Under the pieces are notes generated by a model. That model was not told the DNA's origin. It saw only the letters and a list, made by a program, of their open reading frames with translations, and searched no databases. Positions 1 to 6,841 of a stretch of 13,510 bases of DNA are shown piece by piece. Numbering within the stretch: the first letter of the stretch is position 1; each line of letters opens with the position of its first letter. The translations under genes and the position numbers were made by a program. The DNA lies in contig CALADH010000034.1 in the NCBI GenBank assembly GCA_937890745.1, positions 1 to 13,510 on the forward strand, written 5' to 3'. Source of the stretch: Scybalocola_A sp900557175. Lineage in GTDB: Bacteria > Bacillota > Clostridia > Lachnospirales > Lachnospiraceae.

Positions 1-1
1 G

Positions 2-163
2 TGCGGTATGCGTTTTTTGACAGATTATCTTCAGGGCGATACATATTTTCGCGTTCATCGTGAAGGCCATAACCTTGACCGTGCGAGAACACAGTTTAAG
101 CTTGTCAGCGATATGGAAACAAAGTGGGATACAATGAAAAACATTGTACATAAATTTATTTAG
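2..163 (+). CDS. nahK: N-acetylhexosamine 1-kinase-like phosphotransferase, C-terminal fragment
   Basis: The last 53 codons of a gene that begins left of the window, ending in TAG. The readable tail includes RFLTDYLQGDTYF and the run HNLDRARTQFKL, which I recognise as the C-terminal signature of the aminoglycoside-phosphotransferase-fold kinases related to bifidobacterial NahK/LnpB. In that family the enzyme phosphorylates GlcNAc or GalNAc at C1 with ATP, as part of lacto-N-biose/galacto-N-biose salvage in the cytoplasm. The catalytic loop lies outside the window, so substrate and activity cannot be checked. The stop lies 19 bases before the galE start, indicating one transcript, and galE is also the partner seen in bifidobacterial lnpABCD clusters. 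It could instead be a related choline or hydroxy-sugar kinase. The family call is fairly safe; the exact substrate is inference. Confidence 0.6.
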   Translation, partial: CGMRFLTDYLQGDTYFRVHREGHNLDRARTQFKLVSDMETKWDTMKNIVHKFI

Positions 164-182
164 TAGACAGGAGGAAGGCGTC

Positions 183-1199
183 ATGGCAATTTTAGTCACA
201 GGCGGTGCCGGATTTATCGGAAGCCACACATGTGTGGAGCTTTTAAATGCCGGGTATGATGTTGTTGTTGTTGATAATCTTTCAAATTCATGTGAGGAAT
301 CACTTGAACGTGTGAAAAAGATTACAGGCAAAGACTTGAAGTTTTATGAGGCAGATATTTTAGACAAAGAGGCTTTAAATACTATTTTTGATAATGAGTC
401 TATTGAGGCCGTTATCCACTTTGCAGGACTTAAGGCTGTCGGCGAGTCTGTTGCAAAGCCGCTTGAATATTACCATAATAATATTACAGGAACATTGATT
501 CTTTGCGACGTTATGAGAAATCATGGTGTTAAAAATATTGTGTTCAGTTCTTCAGCAACAGTTTACGGAGATCCTGCATTTATTCCGATTACAGAAGAAT
601 GCCCGAAGGGAACATGTACAAATCCGTATGGCTGGACAAAGAGTATGCTTGAGCAGATTTTAACAGATTTACATACAGCAGATCCTGAATGGAATGTTAT
701 CTTATTAAGATACTTTAATCCGATCGGTGCACATAAGAGCGGACTTATCGGTGAGGATCCAAAGGGTATTCCAAACAATCTTGTGCCATATGTGACACAG
801 GTTGCTATCGGTAAATTAGAGTGCCTTGGTGTATTCGGCAATGATTACGATACACACGACGGTACAGGCGTCAGAGACTATATCCATGTTGTTGACCTTG
901 CTATCGGCCATGTAAAGGCAATTGAGAAATTAAAAGATAAAGACGGCGTCAACGTTTATAATTTAGGTACAGGCAAAGGCTACAGCGTTCTTGATATTGT
1001 TCATGCTTTTGAAAAAGCGTGCGGCAAGGAAATCAAATATGCAATTAAACCGAGAAGACCGGGCGATATTGCAACATGCTATTCCGATGCCACAAAGGCA
1101 TTAAACGAGCTTGGCTGGAAAGCTGAAAGAGACCTTGACGAGATGTGCGAAGACTCATGGCGCTGGCAGTCAATGAATCCAAACGGCTACCGTGGATAA
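183..1199 (+). CDS. galE: UDP-glucose 4-epimerase
   Basis: Interconverts UDP-glucose and UDP-galactose with tightly bound NAD, in the cytoplasm (extended short-chain dehydrogenase family). The protein is 338 residues, the same length as E. coli GalE. Visible features are the NAD-binding GGAGFIGSH near residues 7-15, FSSSATVYG at 121-129 with catalytic Ser124, and YGWTK with Tyr149 and Lys153. Residue 299 is Cys (ATCYSD), where E. coli has the specificity-gating Tyr299. Human GALE has Cys at the equivalent position and also epimerises UDP-GlcNAc/UDP-GalNAc, so dual specificity is inferred here. An in-frame ATG at 144 lies inside the upstream gene and adds 13 non-family residues. The start at 183 has AGGAGGAA a few bases upstream and gives the usual MAILVTGG beginning. 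Family identity is very secure; the substrate range is inferred. Confidence 0.97.
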   Translation: MAILVTGGAGFIGSHTCVELLNAGYDVVVVDNLSNSCEESLERVKKITGKDLKFYEADILDKEALNTIFDNESIEAVIHFAGLKAVGESVAKPLEYYHNNITGTLILCDVMRNHGVKNIVFSSSATVYGDPAFIPITEECPKGTCTNPYGWTKSMLEQILTDLHTADPEWNVILLRYFNPIGAHKSGLIGEDPKGIPNNLVPYVTQVAIGKLECLGVFGNDYDTHDGTGVRDYIHVVDLAIGHVKAIEKLKDKDGVNVYNLGTGKGYSVLDIVHAFEKACGKEIKYAIKPRRPGDIATCYSDATKALNELGWKAERDLDEMCEDSWRWQSMNPNGYRG

Positions 1200-1220
1200 A
1201 TAAAGAATAAGAAATATAGA

Positions 1221-1287
1221 AAAGAGGGCAGCGGATTTTGTGCAGGCACATTAAATTGTACCGACATTAAAATCTGCTGCCCTTTTT
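1221..1287. terminator. Hairpin between convergent genes, probable bidirectional terminator
   Basis: GGGCAGCGGATTTT (1226-1239) pairs with AAAATCTGCTGCCC (1269-1282), with one G-T wobble. Flanking A-rich and T-rich sequence extends the stem, and the + strand runs into TTTTT at 1283-1287. The loop holds a small nested hairpin, TGTG/CACA, at 1239-1250. On the - strand the stem is followed by CTCTTTTCTATATTTC, which is T-rich but interrupted. It lies between the galE stop and the end of the convergent DUF2871 gene, so it probably stops both transcripts, most efficiently on the + strand. The 29-base loop is longer than usual. Confidence 0.8.
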
Positions 1288-1306
1288 ATTTGACTATGAT
1301 TATTTT

Positions 1307-1726
1307 TTATTTGTTTTGAAAACTTTTTTTCAGTGCCGCAAAGAACATGGCAAGGGAAATAGCCATCAGAATGTGGGCGATGCCCGCAAAGCCTGAAATC
1401 ATGGCATTGCCTGCTTTTGTGAGTTGGGTGCCAAGCACCTGAACAATACCGCGGACAATCATCATGCAGACCATAAACGGCAGTGAAATATTGTAGAGAA
1501 TATAAAAGCTTTTAAAACTTTTACACTCTGTAAAAGACGGCTCGGCTTTTGCAAAAAGTGCGGCAATGAGAAAAAGAAACATGCCCAAAACAAATAAATG
1601 TGTATGGACACGTCCAAGTGCCGTCTGTCCCTCAAAGCTGTTAAATTTTGTAAATTCCCTGTAGAATACGCCGGCAGCTAAAGCCAAAATAAAATAAATC
1701 ATAGATGTATTTAGCAGTTTTTTCAT
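1307..1726 (-). CDS. DUF2871-type four-helix integral membrane protein
   Basis: A 139-residue hydrophobic protein with four likely membrane segments, at about residues 5-22, 40-60, 73-98 and 112-132. There is no cleavable signal; the N-terminal MKKLLNTSMIYFILAL looks like a first anchor. GRVHTHLFVLGM (39-50) and GIAHILM (115-121) place His41 and His43 in the second segment and His118 in the last. I recognise this layout as the DUF2871 family, whose function is not established. Histidines inside membrane helices could bind haem or a metal, but that is inference. The start is supported by AAGAAAGG (1737-1744, - strand) and by a consensus promoter further upstream. It is monocistronic, convergent with galE and divergent from the flavoprotein operon, so neighbours give little clue to its role. 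The gene is intact. Confidence 0.85.
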   Translation of the reverse strand: MKKLLNTSMIYFILALAAGVFYREFTKFNSFEGQTALGRVHTHLFVLGMFLFLIAALFAKAEPSFTECKSFKSFYILYNISLPFMVCMMIVRGIVQVLGTQLTKAGNAMISGFAGIAHILMAISLAMFFAALKKSFQNK

Positions 1727-1767
1727 TTGTGTTGTTCCTTTCTTAAAAATTTCTTTGAATCATTCCA

Positions 1768-1796
1768 AGTATATGAGCACAGGCGCCGGATGTCAA
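1768..1796 (-). promoter_or_regulatory. Promoter of the DUF2871 gene
   Basis: Read on the - strand: TTGACA at 1796-1791, a 17-base spacer, then TATACT at 1773-1768. Both hexamers are near or at sigma-A consensus with ideal spacing. The predicted transcript starts near 1761, about 35 bases before the ATG, with the ribosome binding site between. It stands back to back with the + strand promoter at 1835-1862; the two -35 boxes are 38 bases apart. Confidence 0.85.
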
Positions 1797-1834
1797 GTAG
1801 TTTTAGCATGCGCGGTAAAAGTGGCATCCACCCT

Positions 1835-1862
1835 TTGACTTCCTTAAAAAATCTGTTATAAT
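1835..1862 (+). promoter_or_regulatory. Promoter of the eight-gene flavoprotein-proline operon
   Basis: TTGACT (1835-1840), a 16-base spacer and TATAAT (1857-1862), with an extended -10 TG at 1854-1855. Transcription should start near 1869, giving a leader of about 22 bases before the ribosome binding site-supported ATG at 1891. The ATG at 1861 overlaps the -10 box and so would not be in the transcript, which rules it out as the start of the first gene. Confidence 0.87.
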
Positions 1863-1890
1863 GAAGAATACCTTAAATGGGAGGCGGATT

Positions 1891-3168
1891 ATGAAATATG
1901 ATGTAGTCATTGCCGGAGCCGGAGCGTCAGGACTTTGCGCTGCCATAGAGGCTGCGCGGGCGGGCGTATCTGTCCTTGTCCTTGAGCGGATGGATAAGCC
2001 TGCCAAAAAGATACTGGCGACAGGTAACGGCAGATGTAATTATACAAATAAAGTGATGCATGAAGCCTGTTACAGAGGCGGCAGGCGTTTTATACAGGAT
2101 TTTTTAAATGAGTGCCCGTGGGAATCGACGGTTGATTTTTTTGAAACGCTCGGCATATGGCCGAAAGAGCGGGACGGCTATTTTTATCCGAATTCAGAGC
2201 AGGCGGCTTCGGTTGCCGGTGTGCTTTTGGATGAATGTGAGCGCCTTGGCGTTGATATCGCACTTTCGGAGCCGGTTTTAAAGATAAAGGCTGCCCGCGG
2301 CGGTTTTTTTATACAGACAGAGCAAAGAGACATTGGGGCGAAGACCTTTGTACTTGCATCGGGCGGACGCGCTTATCCGAAGCTTGGCAGTGACGGCAGC
2401 GGTTATCGCCTTGCAAAAGCACTCGGACATACAGTCGTGCCTGTTGTTCCTGCATTGTGCGGCCTTCTTTGTGAGGGGCTTTTTGGCATGAAAGCGCAGA
2501 AGTTCTGGAAGCAGATTGCCGGTGTGCGTGCCGATGCATCGGTGACACTTTATGCCGATGGTCAAAAAGAAGCCGATGATGCAGGACAAATTCAGCTGAC
2601 AGCCTATGGCATTTCAGGTATTCCTGTATTTCAGGTCAGCCGGTATGCGGCTTACGGGCTGAAGGCAGCGAAAGATGTGCGTGCCGTGCTTGACTTTTTT
2701 CCGAAGCTTGATGATAAGGCAATGTTTGCAATGTTAAAGCGGCGAGCCCAAAATGCTGACGGGAAAAATATGGCTCAGTTTTTTACAGGACTTATAAACA
2801 GTAAGCTTGTGCCTGTCTTTTTAAAGCTTTCAGGCTTGAAGCAGGATATGCCGGCGGCTTCGCTTAAAAATGCGCAGCTTTCCCGGCTTGTATGCGCGCT
2901 GAAACATTTTGAAGTGAAGATTACCGGAACAAACAGCTTTGATGAGGCTCAGGTATGTGCCGGCGGTGTCGATACATCGGAGATTTTTGCACATACGATG
3001 GCATCTAAAATGATACCGGGACTTTATATTGCCGGAGAGCTTCTTGATGTGGACGGCATATGCGGCGGCTATAACCTGCACTTTGCTTTTCAGAGCGGGC
3101 GCATTGCCGGGCGCAGTGCGGCAGAGACAGTGAAAGGTGGAAAATTATGCTCAGAATCAGTCAGTTAA
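1891..3168 (+). CDS. BaiN/HI0933-family FAD-dependent oxidoreductase
   Basis: A 425-residue cytoplasmic flavoprotein of the HI0933/YhiN/BaiN family (COG2081). The N-terminal Rossmann motif VVIAGAGASGL spans about residues 5-15 and binds the FAD ADP moiety. ATGNGRCNYTN (43-53) is the strongly conserved family motif after the first beta-alpha-beta unit. The C-terminal AGELLDVDGICGGYN followed by FQSGRIAG is the usual FAD-closing segment. One member, BaiN of Clostridium scindens, was reported to reduce bile-acid dehydro intermediates, but most members have no known substrate, so a bile-acid role must not be assumed. The start at 1891 has GGGAGG 6 bases upstream; the in-frame ATG at 1861 lies in the promoter. 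The 3' end overlaps the next gene by 22 bases, so the two flavoproteins are probably translationally coupled. Confidence 0.93.
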   Translation: MKYDVVIAGAGASGLCAAIEAARAGVSVLVLERMDKPAKKILATGNGRCNYTNKVMHEACYRGGRRFIQDFLNECPWESTVDFFETLGIWPKERDGYFYPNSEQAASVAGVLLDECERLGVDIALSEPVLKIKAARGGFFIQTEQRDIGAKTFVLASGGRAYPKLGSDGSGYRLAKALGHTVVPVVPALCGLLCEGLFGMKAQKFWKQIAGVRADASVTLYADGQKEADDAGQIQLTAYGISGIPVFQVSRYAAYGLKAAKDVRAVLDFFPKLDDKAMFAMLKRRAQNADGKNMAQFFTGLINSKLVPVFLKLSGLKQDMPAASLKNAQLSRLVCALKHFEVKITGTNSFDEAQVCAGGVDTSEIFAHTMASKMIPGLYIAGELLDVDGICGGYNLHFAFQSGRIAGRSAAETVKGGKLCSESVS

Positions 3169-4769
3169 AGCTTCATTACAGGCATGATCAGGCAGCGCTT
3201 CTTCGGAAGCTGTCAAAGACGCTGCATTTGCCGGAAAGTGAAATTTTAGAGTATCATATGATTAAAAAATCAGTGGATGCACGTAAGAAGGACGATATTT
3301 GCTTTACTTATACGGTGGATGTTGCCGTAAAAAATGAAGCAGCGTGGTTAAAAAAGCACCGCAATGAAAAATCGGTGACAAAGGCGGTAAAAACGGTTTA
3401 TATTTTTCCAAAGCCGGGTGAAGGCAGTTTAAATGCCCGTCCGGTGATTGCAGGCAGCGGCCCTGCCGGACTTTTTTGTGCACTGATGCTTGCCCGGCAC
3501 GGTTACCGTCCGCTTTTAATCGAGCGGGGAGAGCCTGTTGAGGCACGCCAGAAGACAGTACAGAAGTTTTGGGAAACAGGTATTTTAAATACAGAATCCA
3601 ATGTTCAATTTGGTGAGGGCGGCGCCGGAACATTTTCCGACGGAAAGTTAAATACTCTTGTTAAAGATAAGCTTGGGCGCAGCAGCGAGGTGCTGCGTAT
3701 TTTTGCGGCAGCCGGTGCAGGCGGGGAAATATGCTATGTCAATAAACCGCATATCGGTACAGATGTGCTTGCCGGCGTTGTAAAAAATATACGCAATGAA
3801 ATTATAAGTCTCGGCGGCGAGGTCCGGTTTAATACAAAGCTGACAGGACTTCATATAGAGAACGGCGCACTTTGCGGCATTACAGTCAATGACGATGAAA
3901 GAATTGAGACAGAAGTGCTTGTGCTTGCCCTCGGCCACAGCGCCAGAGACAGTTTTGAAATGCTTAAAGCCAATAAGCTTTTCATGACGCCGAAGGCTTT
4001 TGCTGTCGGTGTGCGTATCGAGCATCCGCAGCCGATGGTGAATATGGCGCAGTATGGGAGCGAAACGGACGATATTTTAGGCGCGGCAGATTATAAGCTG
4101 ACTTATCAGGCGAAAAACGGACGGAGCGTCTATACGTTTTGTATGTGTCCCGGCGGCTATGTCGTCAATGCTTCATCGGAAGAAGGACGGACGGCAGTCA
4201 ACGGCATGAGCTACAGCGACCGCGGCAGCGCTAATGCCAACAGTGCCGTCATTGTCAGTGTGACGCCAAAGGATTTTGAAGAAAAAGACAGTAACGATCC
4301 GCTGTCGGGGATGTATTTTCAGCAGCGCCTTGAAGCTGCCTGCTATAAGGCGGCGAAAGGCCGTCCGCTCATACCGGTGCAGCTTTTTAAAGATTTTAAA
4401 AATAAGCAGGTGTCTGAAGCCTTTGGTGATGTGATGCCGGTACACCGTGGCGGTCATGTGTTTGCGGATTTGAATACGTGTCTGCCGGATTATGTGTGCG
4501 AAAGCCTGTGCGAGGGCATTGAAGCTTTCGGAGGAAGACTTCAGGGATTTGACAGGGATGACGCTCTTTTGTCGGGAATCGAAACGCGGACATCATCACC
4601 GGTGCGTATTGAAAGAAATGAAGCTTTTGAGAGTAATATTTCGGGTATTTATCCGTGCGGCGAAGGGGCAGGCTATGCCGGCGGCATCACATCGGCGGCA
4701 ATGGATGGTATGAAAGTGGCGGAGGCCATTGCCGTCAGATACAGACCGTTTGATATCCGGAAAAATTAG
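3147..4769 (+). CDS. COG2509-type FAD-dependent dehydrogenase, uncharacterised
   Basis: A 540-residue flavoprotein of the type annotated as NAD(P)/FAD-dependent oxidoreductase or FAD-dependent dehydrogenase (COG2509). The first 95 or so residues form a small N-terminal domain rich in Lys and Arg (LHLPESEILEYHMIKKSVDA). It precedes the FAD Rossmann motif VIAGSGPAGLF (100-110) and the LLIERG strand end (123-128). Further family-like stretches are NVQFGEGGAGTFSDGKLNT and, near the C-terminus, GIYPCGEGAGYAGGITSAA. I see no membrane segment or signal peptide, so it is cytoplasmic. The family has no defined substrate. The start has AAAGGTGG at 3133-3140, inside the preceding gene, and the 22-base overlap implies coupled expression. 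It differs in family from the upstream flavoprotein, so the pair is not a simple tandem duplication. Confidence 0.92.
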   Translation: MLRISQLKLHYRHDQAALLRKLSKTLHLPESEILEYHMIKKSVDARKKDDICFTYTVDVAVKNEAAWLKKHRNEKSVTKAVKTVYIFPKPGEGSLNARPVIAGSGPAGLFCALMLARHGYRPLLIERGEPVEARQKTVQKFWETGILNTESNVQFGEGGAGTFSDGKLNTLVKDKLGRSSEVLRIFAAAGAGGEICYVNKPHIGTDVLAGVVKNIRNEIISLGGEVRFNTKLTGLHIENGALCGITVNDDERIETEVLVLALGHSARDSFEMLKANKLFMTPKAFAVGVRIEHPQPMVNMAQYGSETDDILGAADYKLTYQAKNGRSVYTFCMCPGGYVVNASSEEGRTAVNGMSYSDRGSANANSAVIVSVTPKDFEEKDSNDPLSGMYFQQRLEAACYKAAKGRPLIPVQLFKDFKNKQVSEAFGDVMPVHRGGHVFADLNTCLPDYVCESLCEGIEAFGGRLQGFDRDDALLSGIETRTSSPVRIERNEAFESNISGIYPCGEGAGYAGGITSAAMDGMKVAEAIAVRYRPFDIRKN

Positions 4770-4816
4770 AAAAAACGGATCAATACAATAATTTTGACAT
4801 AAACGGAGTGACAAAC

Positions 4817-5686
4817 ATGGAAACAGAAATCAATTTAAGAAACCGCATTTCAGAGAAAAAACGGATTGTCATTAAGGTCGGTTCATCGTCCCTTGTTCAT
4901 GAAAGTACAGGTGAGGTGGATTTTGTAAAGCTTGAGCAGCTTGTCCGGTTTTTATGCGATTTAAGGAATCAGGATAAAGACATTATTTTAGTGTCATCGG
5001 GCGCTGTCGGCGTCGGCAGAAAAGCCCTTGGACTTTCCGGACGCCCGGATACGCTGCCGTTAAAGCAGGCGTGTGCCTCGGTCGGGCAGGCTGTGCTTAT
5101 GATGATGTATCAGAAGCTTTTCGGAGAATATAACCACACAGCGTCGCAGATACTGATGACAAAGCATACGATTATCCGTGAGGAAAGTCGTTTTAATGCG
5201 AAAAATACGTTCGCCCAGCTCTTATCAATGGGCGTGATTCCGATTGTCAATGAAAATGATACGATATCGACCGATGAGATTGAGTTTGGTGATAATGATA
5301 CGCTCTCGGCTGTTGTAGCAGCGCTTTCAGGCGCTGATTTACTGATTCTTTTGTCGGATATTGACGGTCTTTATACGAAGGATCCGACAAAGTATGAGGA
5401 CGCTTGTTTTATAGAGTGTGTGCCGGAAATTGATGATGCACTTTATGACATGGCCGGAGGCGCAGGCAGTGATTTTGGTACCGGCGGCATGATTACAAAG
5501 ATTGACGCGGCGCGCATTGCGACAGACGCAGGCTGTGATATGATTATTGCTAACGGCGGCGATTTTCATATCATTCATGAGCTTATGAGCGGAGAAAATA
5601 AAGGAACATTATTTTTGGCCCATAAAAATAAAAACTTTAATCTTGTAGAATATATTGAGCAAAGAAAATGCAGAAAGAATGGTTAA
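4817..5686 (+). CDS. proB: Glutamate 5-kinase, short form without PUA domain
   Basis: Phosphorylates L-glutamate to gamma-glutamyl phosphate with ATP, the first and normally feedback-controlled step of proline synthesis. The protein has 289 residues and consists essentially of the amino-acid-kinase domain. Motifs are IVIKVGSSS with Lys20, VSSGAVGVG (59-67), PIVNENDTI (142-150), FGDNDTLSA (157-165), LSDIDGLYT (179-187) and GTGGMITKIDAA (221-232). The C-terminal PUA domain of the 367-residue E. coli enzyme is absent. A GTG at 4808 is in frame, but the CGGAG that could serve as ribosome binding site overlaps it and sits 8 bases before the ATG at 4817, so the ATG is chosen. It follows the flavoprotein gene by 47 bases with no convincing promoter. 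Its pathway partner proA lies four genes downstream in the same predicted operon. Confidence 0.96.
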   Translation: METEINLRNRISEKKRIVIKVGSSSLVHESTGEVDFVKLEQLVRFLCDLRNQDKDIILVSSGAVGVGRKALGLSGRPDTLPLKQACASVGQAVLMMMYQKLFGEYNHTASQILMTKHTIIREESRFNAKNTFAQLLSMGVIPIVNENDTISTDEIEFGDNDTLSAVVAALSGADLLILLSDIDGLYTKDPTKYEDACFIECVPEIDDALYDMAGGAGSDFGTGGMITKIDAARIATDAGCDMIIANGGDFHIIHELMSGENKGTLFLAHKNKNFNLVEYIEQRKCRKNG

Positions 5687-5687
5687 T

Positions 5688-6557
5688 ATGAAAAAAGTAG
5701 GTTTAGTACTTGAGGGCGGCGGTGAGCGCGGTGTATTTACAAGCGGTGTGCTCGACTATATGATGGAGGAAAAGTTTTGGCTTCCTTATGTCATCGGTGT
5801 ATCGGCCGGCGCCTGCAATGCGGTCGATTATGTATCCCGCCAGCCTTATAGAACAAAGCAGTGCATGATTGATTCTCAGAAAAAATATGATTTGTACAGT
5901 GCAAGAAATATTTTAAAAACAGGTTATTACATAAATATGGATTTGATTTTCAATCAGTTTCCGACAAATATTTATCCATTTGATTTTGAGACTTATGCAT
6001 CTTCGGGAAGCCGCTGTCTTATGACAGTGACAAATTGTATGACAGGACGCCCGGAATATATTGAGGAAACGAAGGATTCAATACGGATGATGGCAGCCTG
6101 CCGGGCATCCTCCAGCCTGCCGTTTGTTTCTCCAATGGTGAAGGTAGACGGAAAGCCGATGATGGATGGCGGATTAACGGATTCTATACCGATTCAGAAA
6201 GCTACAAAGGATGGATTTAAGTATAATATTTTAGTGCTCACAAGACCGAAGGGCTACAGAAAATCATCGGAAAGACCGGGTAAAACCGTGAAGCTTGCAA
6301 GACGTGTCTATAAAGATTATCCGATGCTTGTTAAGGCACTTGCCTTAAGAAATCATCGCTATAATAAGACGATGGAAATAATTGAGCAGCTTGAAGCAAA
6401 GGGACGTGTTTTTGTCATCCGCCCGACGATACCATGTGTCGGACGGACTGAGAAAAATATCGGAAAGCTGGAGCATTTTTATGAGCATGGCTATGAGACA
6501 ATGAAAAAAGAATGGCCGAAGCTTCAAGAATGGCTCCGGCGGACAGAGGAAATGTGA
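5688..6557 (+). CDS. Patatin-like phospholipase family protein
   Basis: A 289-residue predicted acyl-hydrolase with the patatin/RssA/YjjU arrangement. The oxyanion-hole loop is LEGGGERGVF (residues 8-17), the nucleophile elbow is GVSAG with Ser39 (37-41), and the acidic partner is MMDGGLTDSIP with Asp160. Together they form the Ser-Asp dyad typical of this fold, so the enzyme looks active. There is no signal peptide, so it probably acts in the cytoplasm or at the inner membrane face. Likely substrates are acyl esters of lipids, but the true one is unknown. The start at 5688 lies one base after the proB stop, with a weak AGAAAG upstream; an in-frame ATG at 5679 is possible, and a TTG at 5655 lies inside proB without a ribosome binding site. 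The close spacing suggests coupling to proB translation. The 3' end abuts the DUF896 gene. Confidence 0.9.
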   Translation: MKKVGLVLEGGGERGVFTSGVLDYMMEEKFWLPYVIGVSAGACNAVDYVSRQPYRTKQCMIDSQKKYDLYSARNILKTGYYINMDLIFNQFPTNIYPFDFETYASSGSRCLMTVTNCMTGRPEYIEETKDSIRMMAACRASSSLPFVSPMVKVDGKPMMDGGLTDSIPIQKATKDGFKYNILVLTRPKGYRKSSERPGKTVKLARRVYKDYPMLVKALALRNHRYNKTMEIIEQLEAKGRVFVIRPTIPCVGRTEKNIGKLEHFYEHGYETMKKEWPKLQEWLRRTEEM

Positions 6558-6568
6558 TGGAGGCAAGT

Positions 6569-6796
6569 ATGATTACAGATAAGGATATTGCAAGAATTAA
6601 TGAGTTATATCATAAATCAAAGGCCGAAGGCTTAACTCCGGCTGAAAAAGAGGAGCAGATGCATCTTCGCGGCGCTTATATTACAGCGATACGAAAGAAC
6701 TTAAGAGGCAGTCTGGAGAGTATGAAAATTCAAAATCCGGACGGCAGTATTGTCGATGTGAAATCACGGCGCAAACCGGAAAAACCGGTGCAGTAG
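6569..6796 (+). CDS. DUF896 (YnzC-type) small protein
   Basis: A 75-residue soluble protein of the DUF896/YnzC family, close to the 77 residues of Bacillus subtilis YnzC. The N-terminal stretch IARINELYHKSKAEGLTPAE and the following KEEQMHLR form the helical hairpin typical of the family. The C-terminal part carries NPDGSIVDV and a basic, probably disordered tail. Its molecular role is not established; the B. subtilis relative is in the SOS-regulated yneA operon region, but nothing here shows SOS control. The ATG at 6569 follows GGAGG (6559-6563) by 5 bases and gives the family N-terminus MITDKDIARINEL. An ATG at 6557, overlapping the upstream stop and preceded by AGAGGAA, would add four residues and is a reasonable alternative. 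Starting at 6512 would run through the previous gene. Confidence 0.9.
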   Translation: MITDKDIARINELYHKSKAEGLTPAEKEEQMHLRGAYITAIRKNLRGSLESMKIQNPDGSIVDVKSRRKPEKPVQ

Positions 6797-6841
6797 AGCG
6801 CGATTTGCCGAAGAATGCAGTGTGATGCAAAGGAGGATGCT

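Noticed and set aside
130..148. Perfect 7-pair inverted repeat TACAATG/CATTGTA with an A5 loop, upstream of galE
   Set aside because: It lies within the coding end of the kinase gene and is mostly A-T, with no T-run, so it is probably too weak for a terminator or defined operator.
1891..3168. Bile-acid reductase (baiN) as a firm function
   Set aside because: The family is broad and mostly uncharacterised, and no other bai gene is present in the window.
4795..4800. TTGACA hexamer upstream of proB
   Set aside because: It sits only a few bases before the ribosome binding site, leaving no room for a -10 box and transcript start ahead of the gene.
5688..6557. Patatin-like protein plus methyltransferase as a phage-defence island
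   Set aside because: There is no nucleotide cyclase, sensor, nuclease or mobile-element mark nearby, and the genes are embedded in a housekeeping operon with matching base composition.
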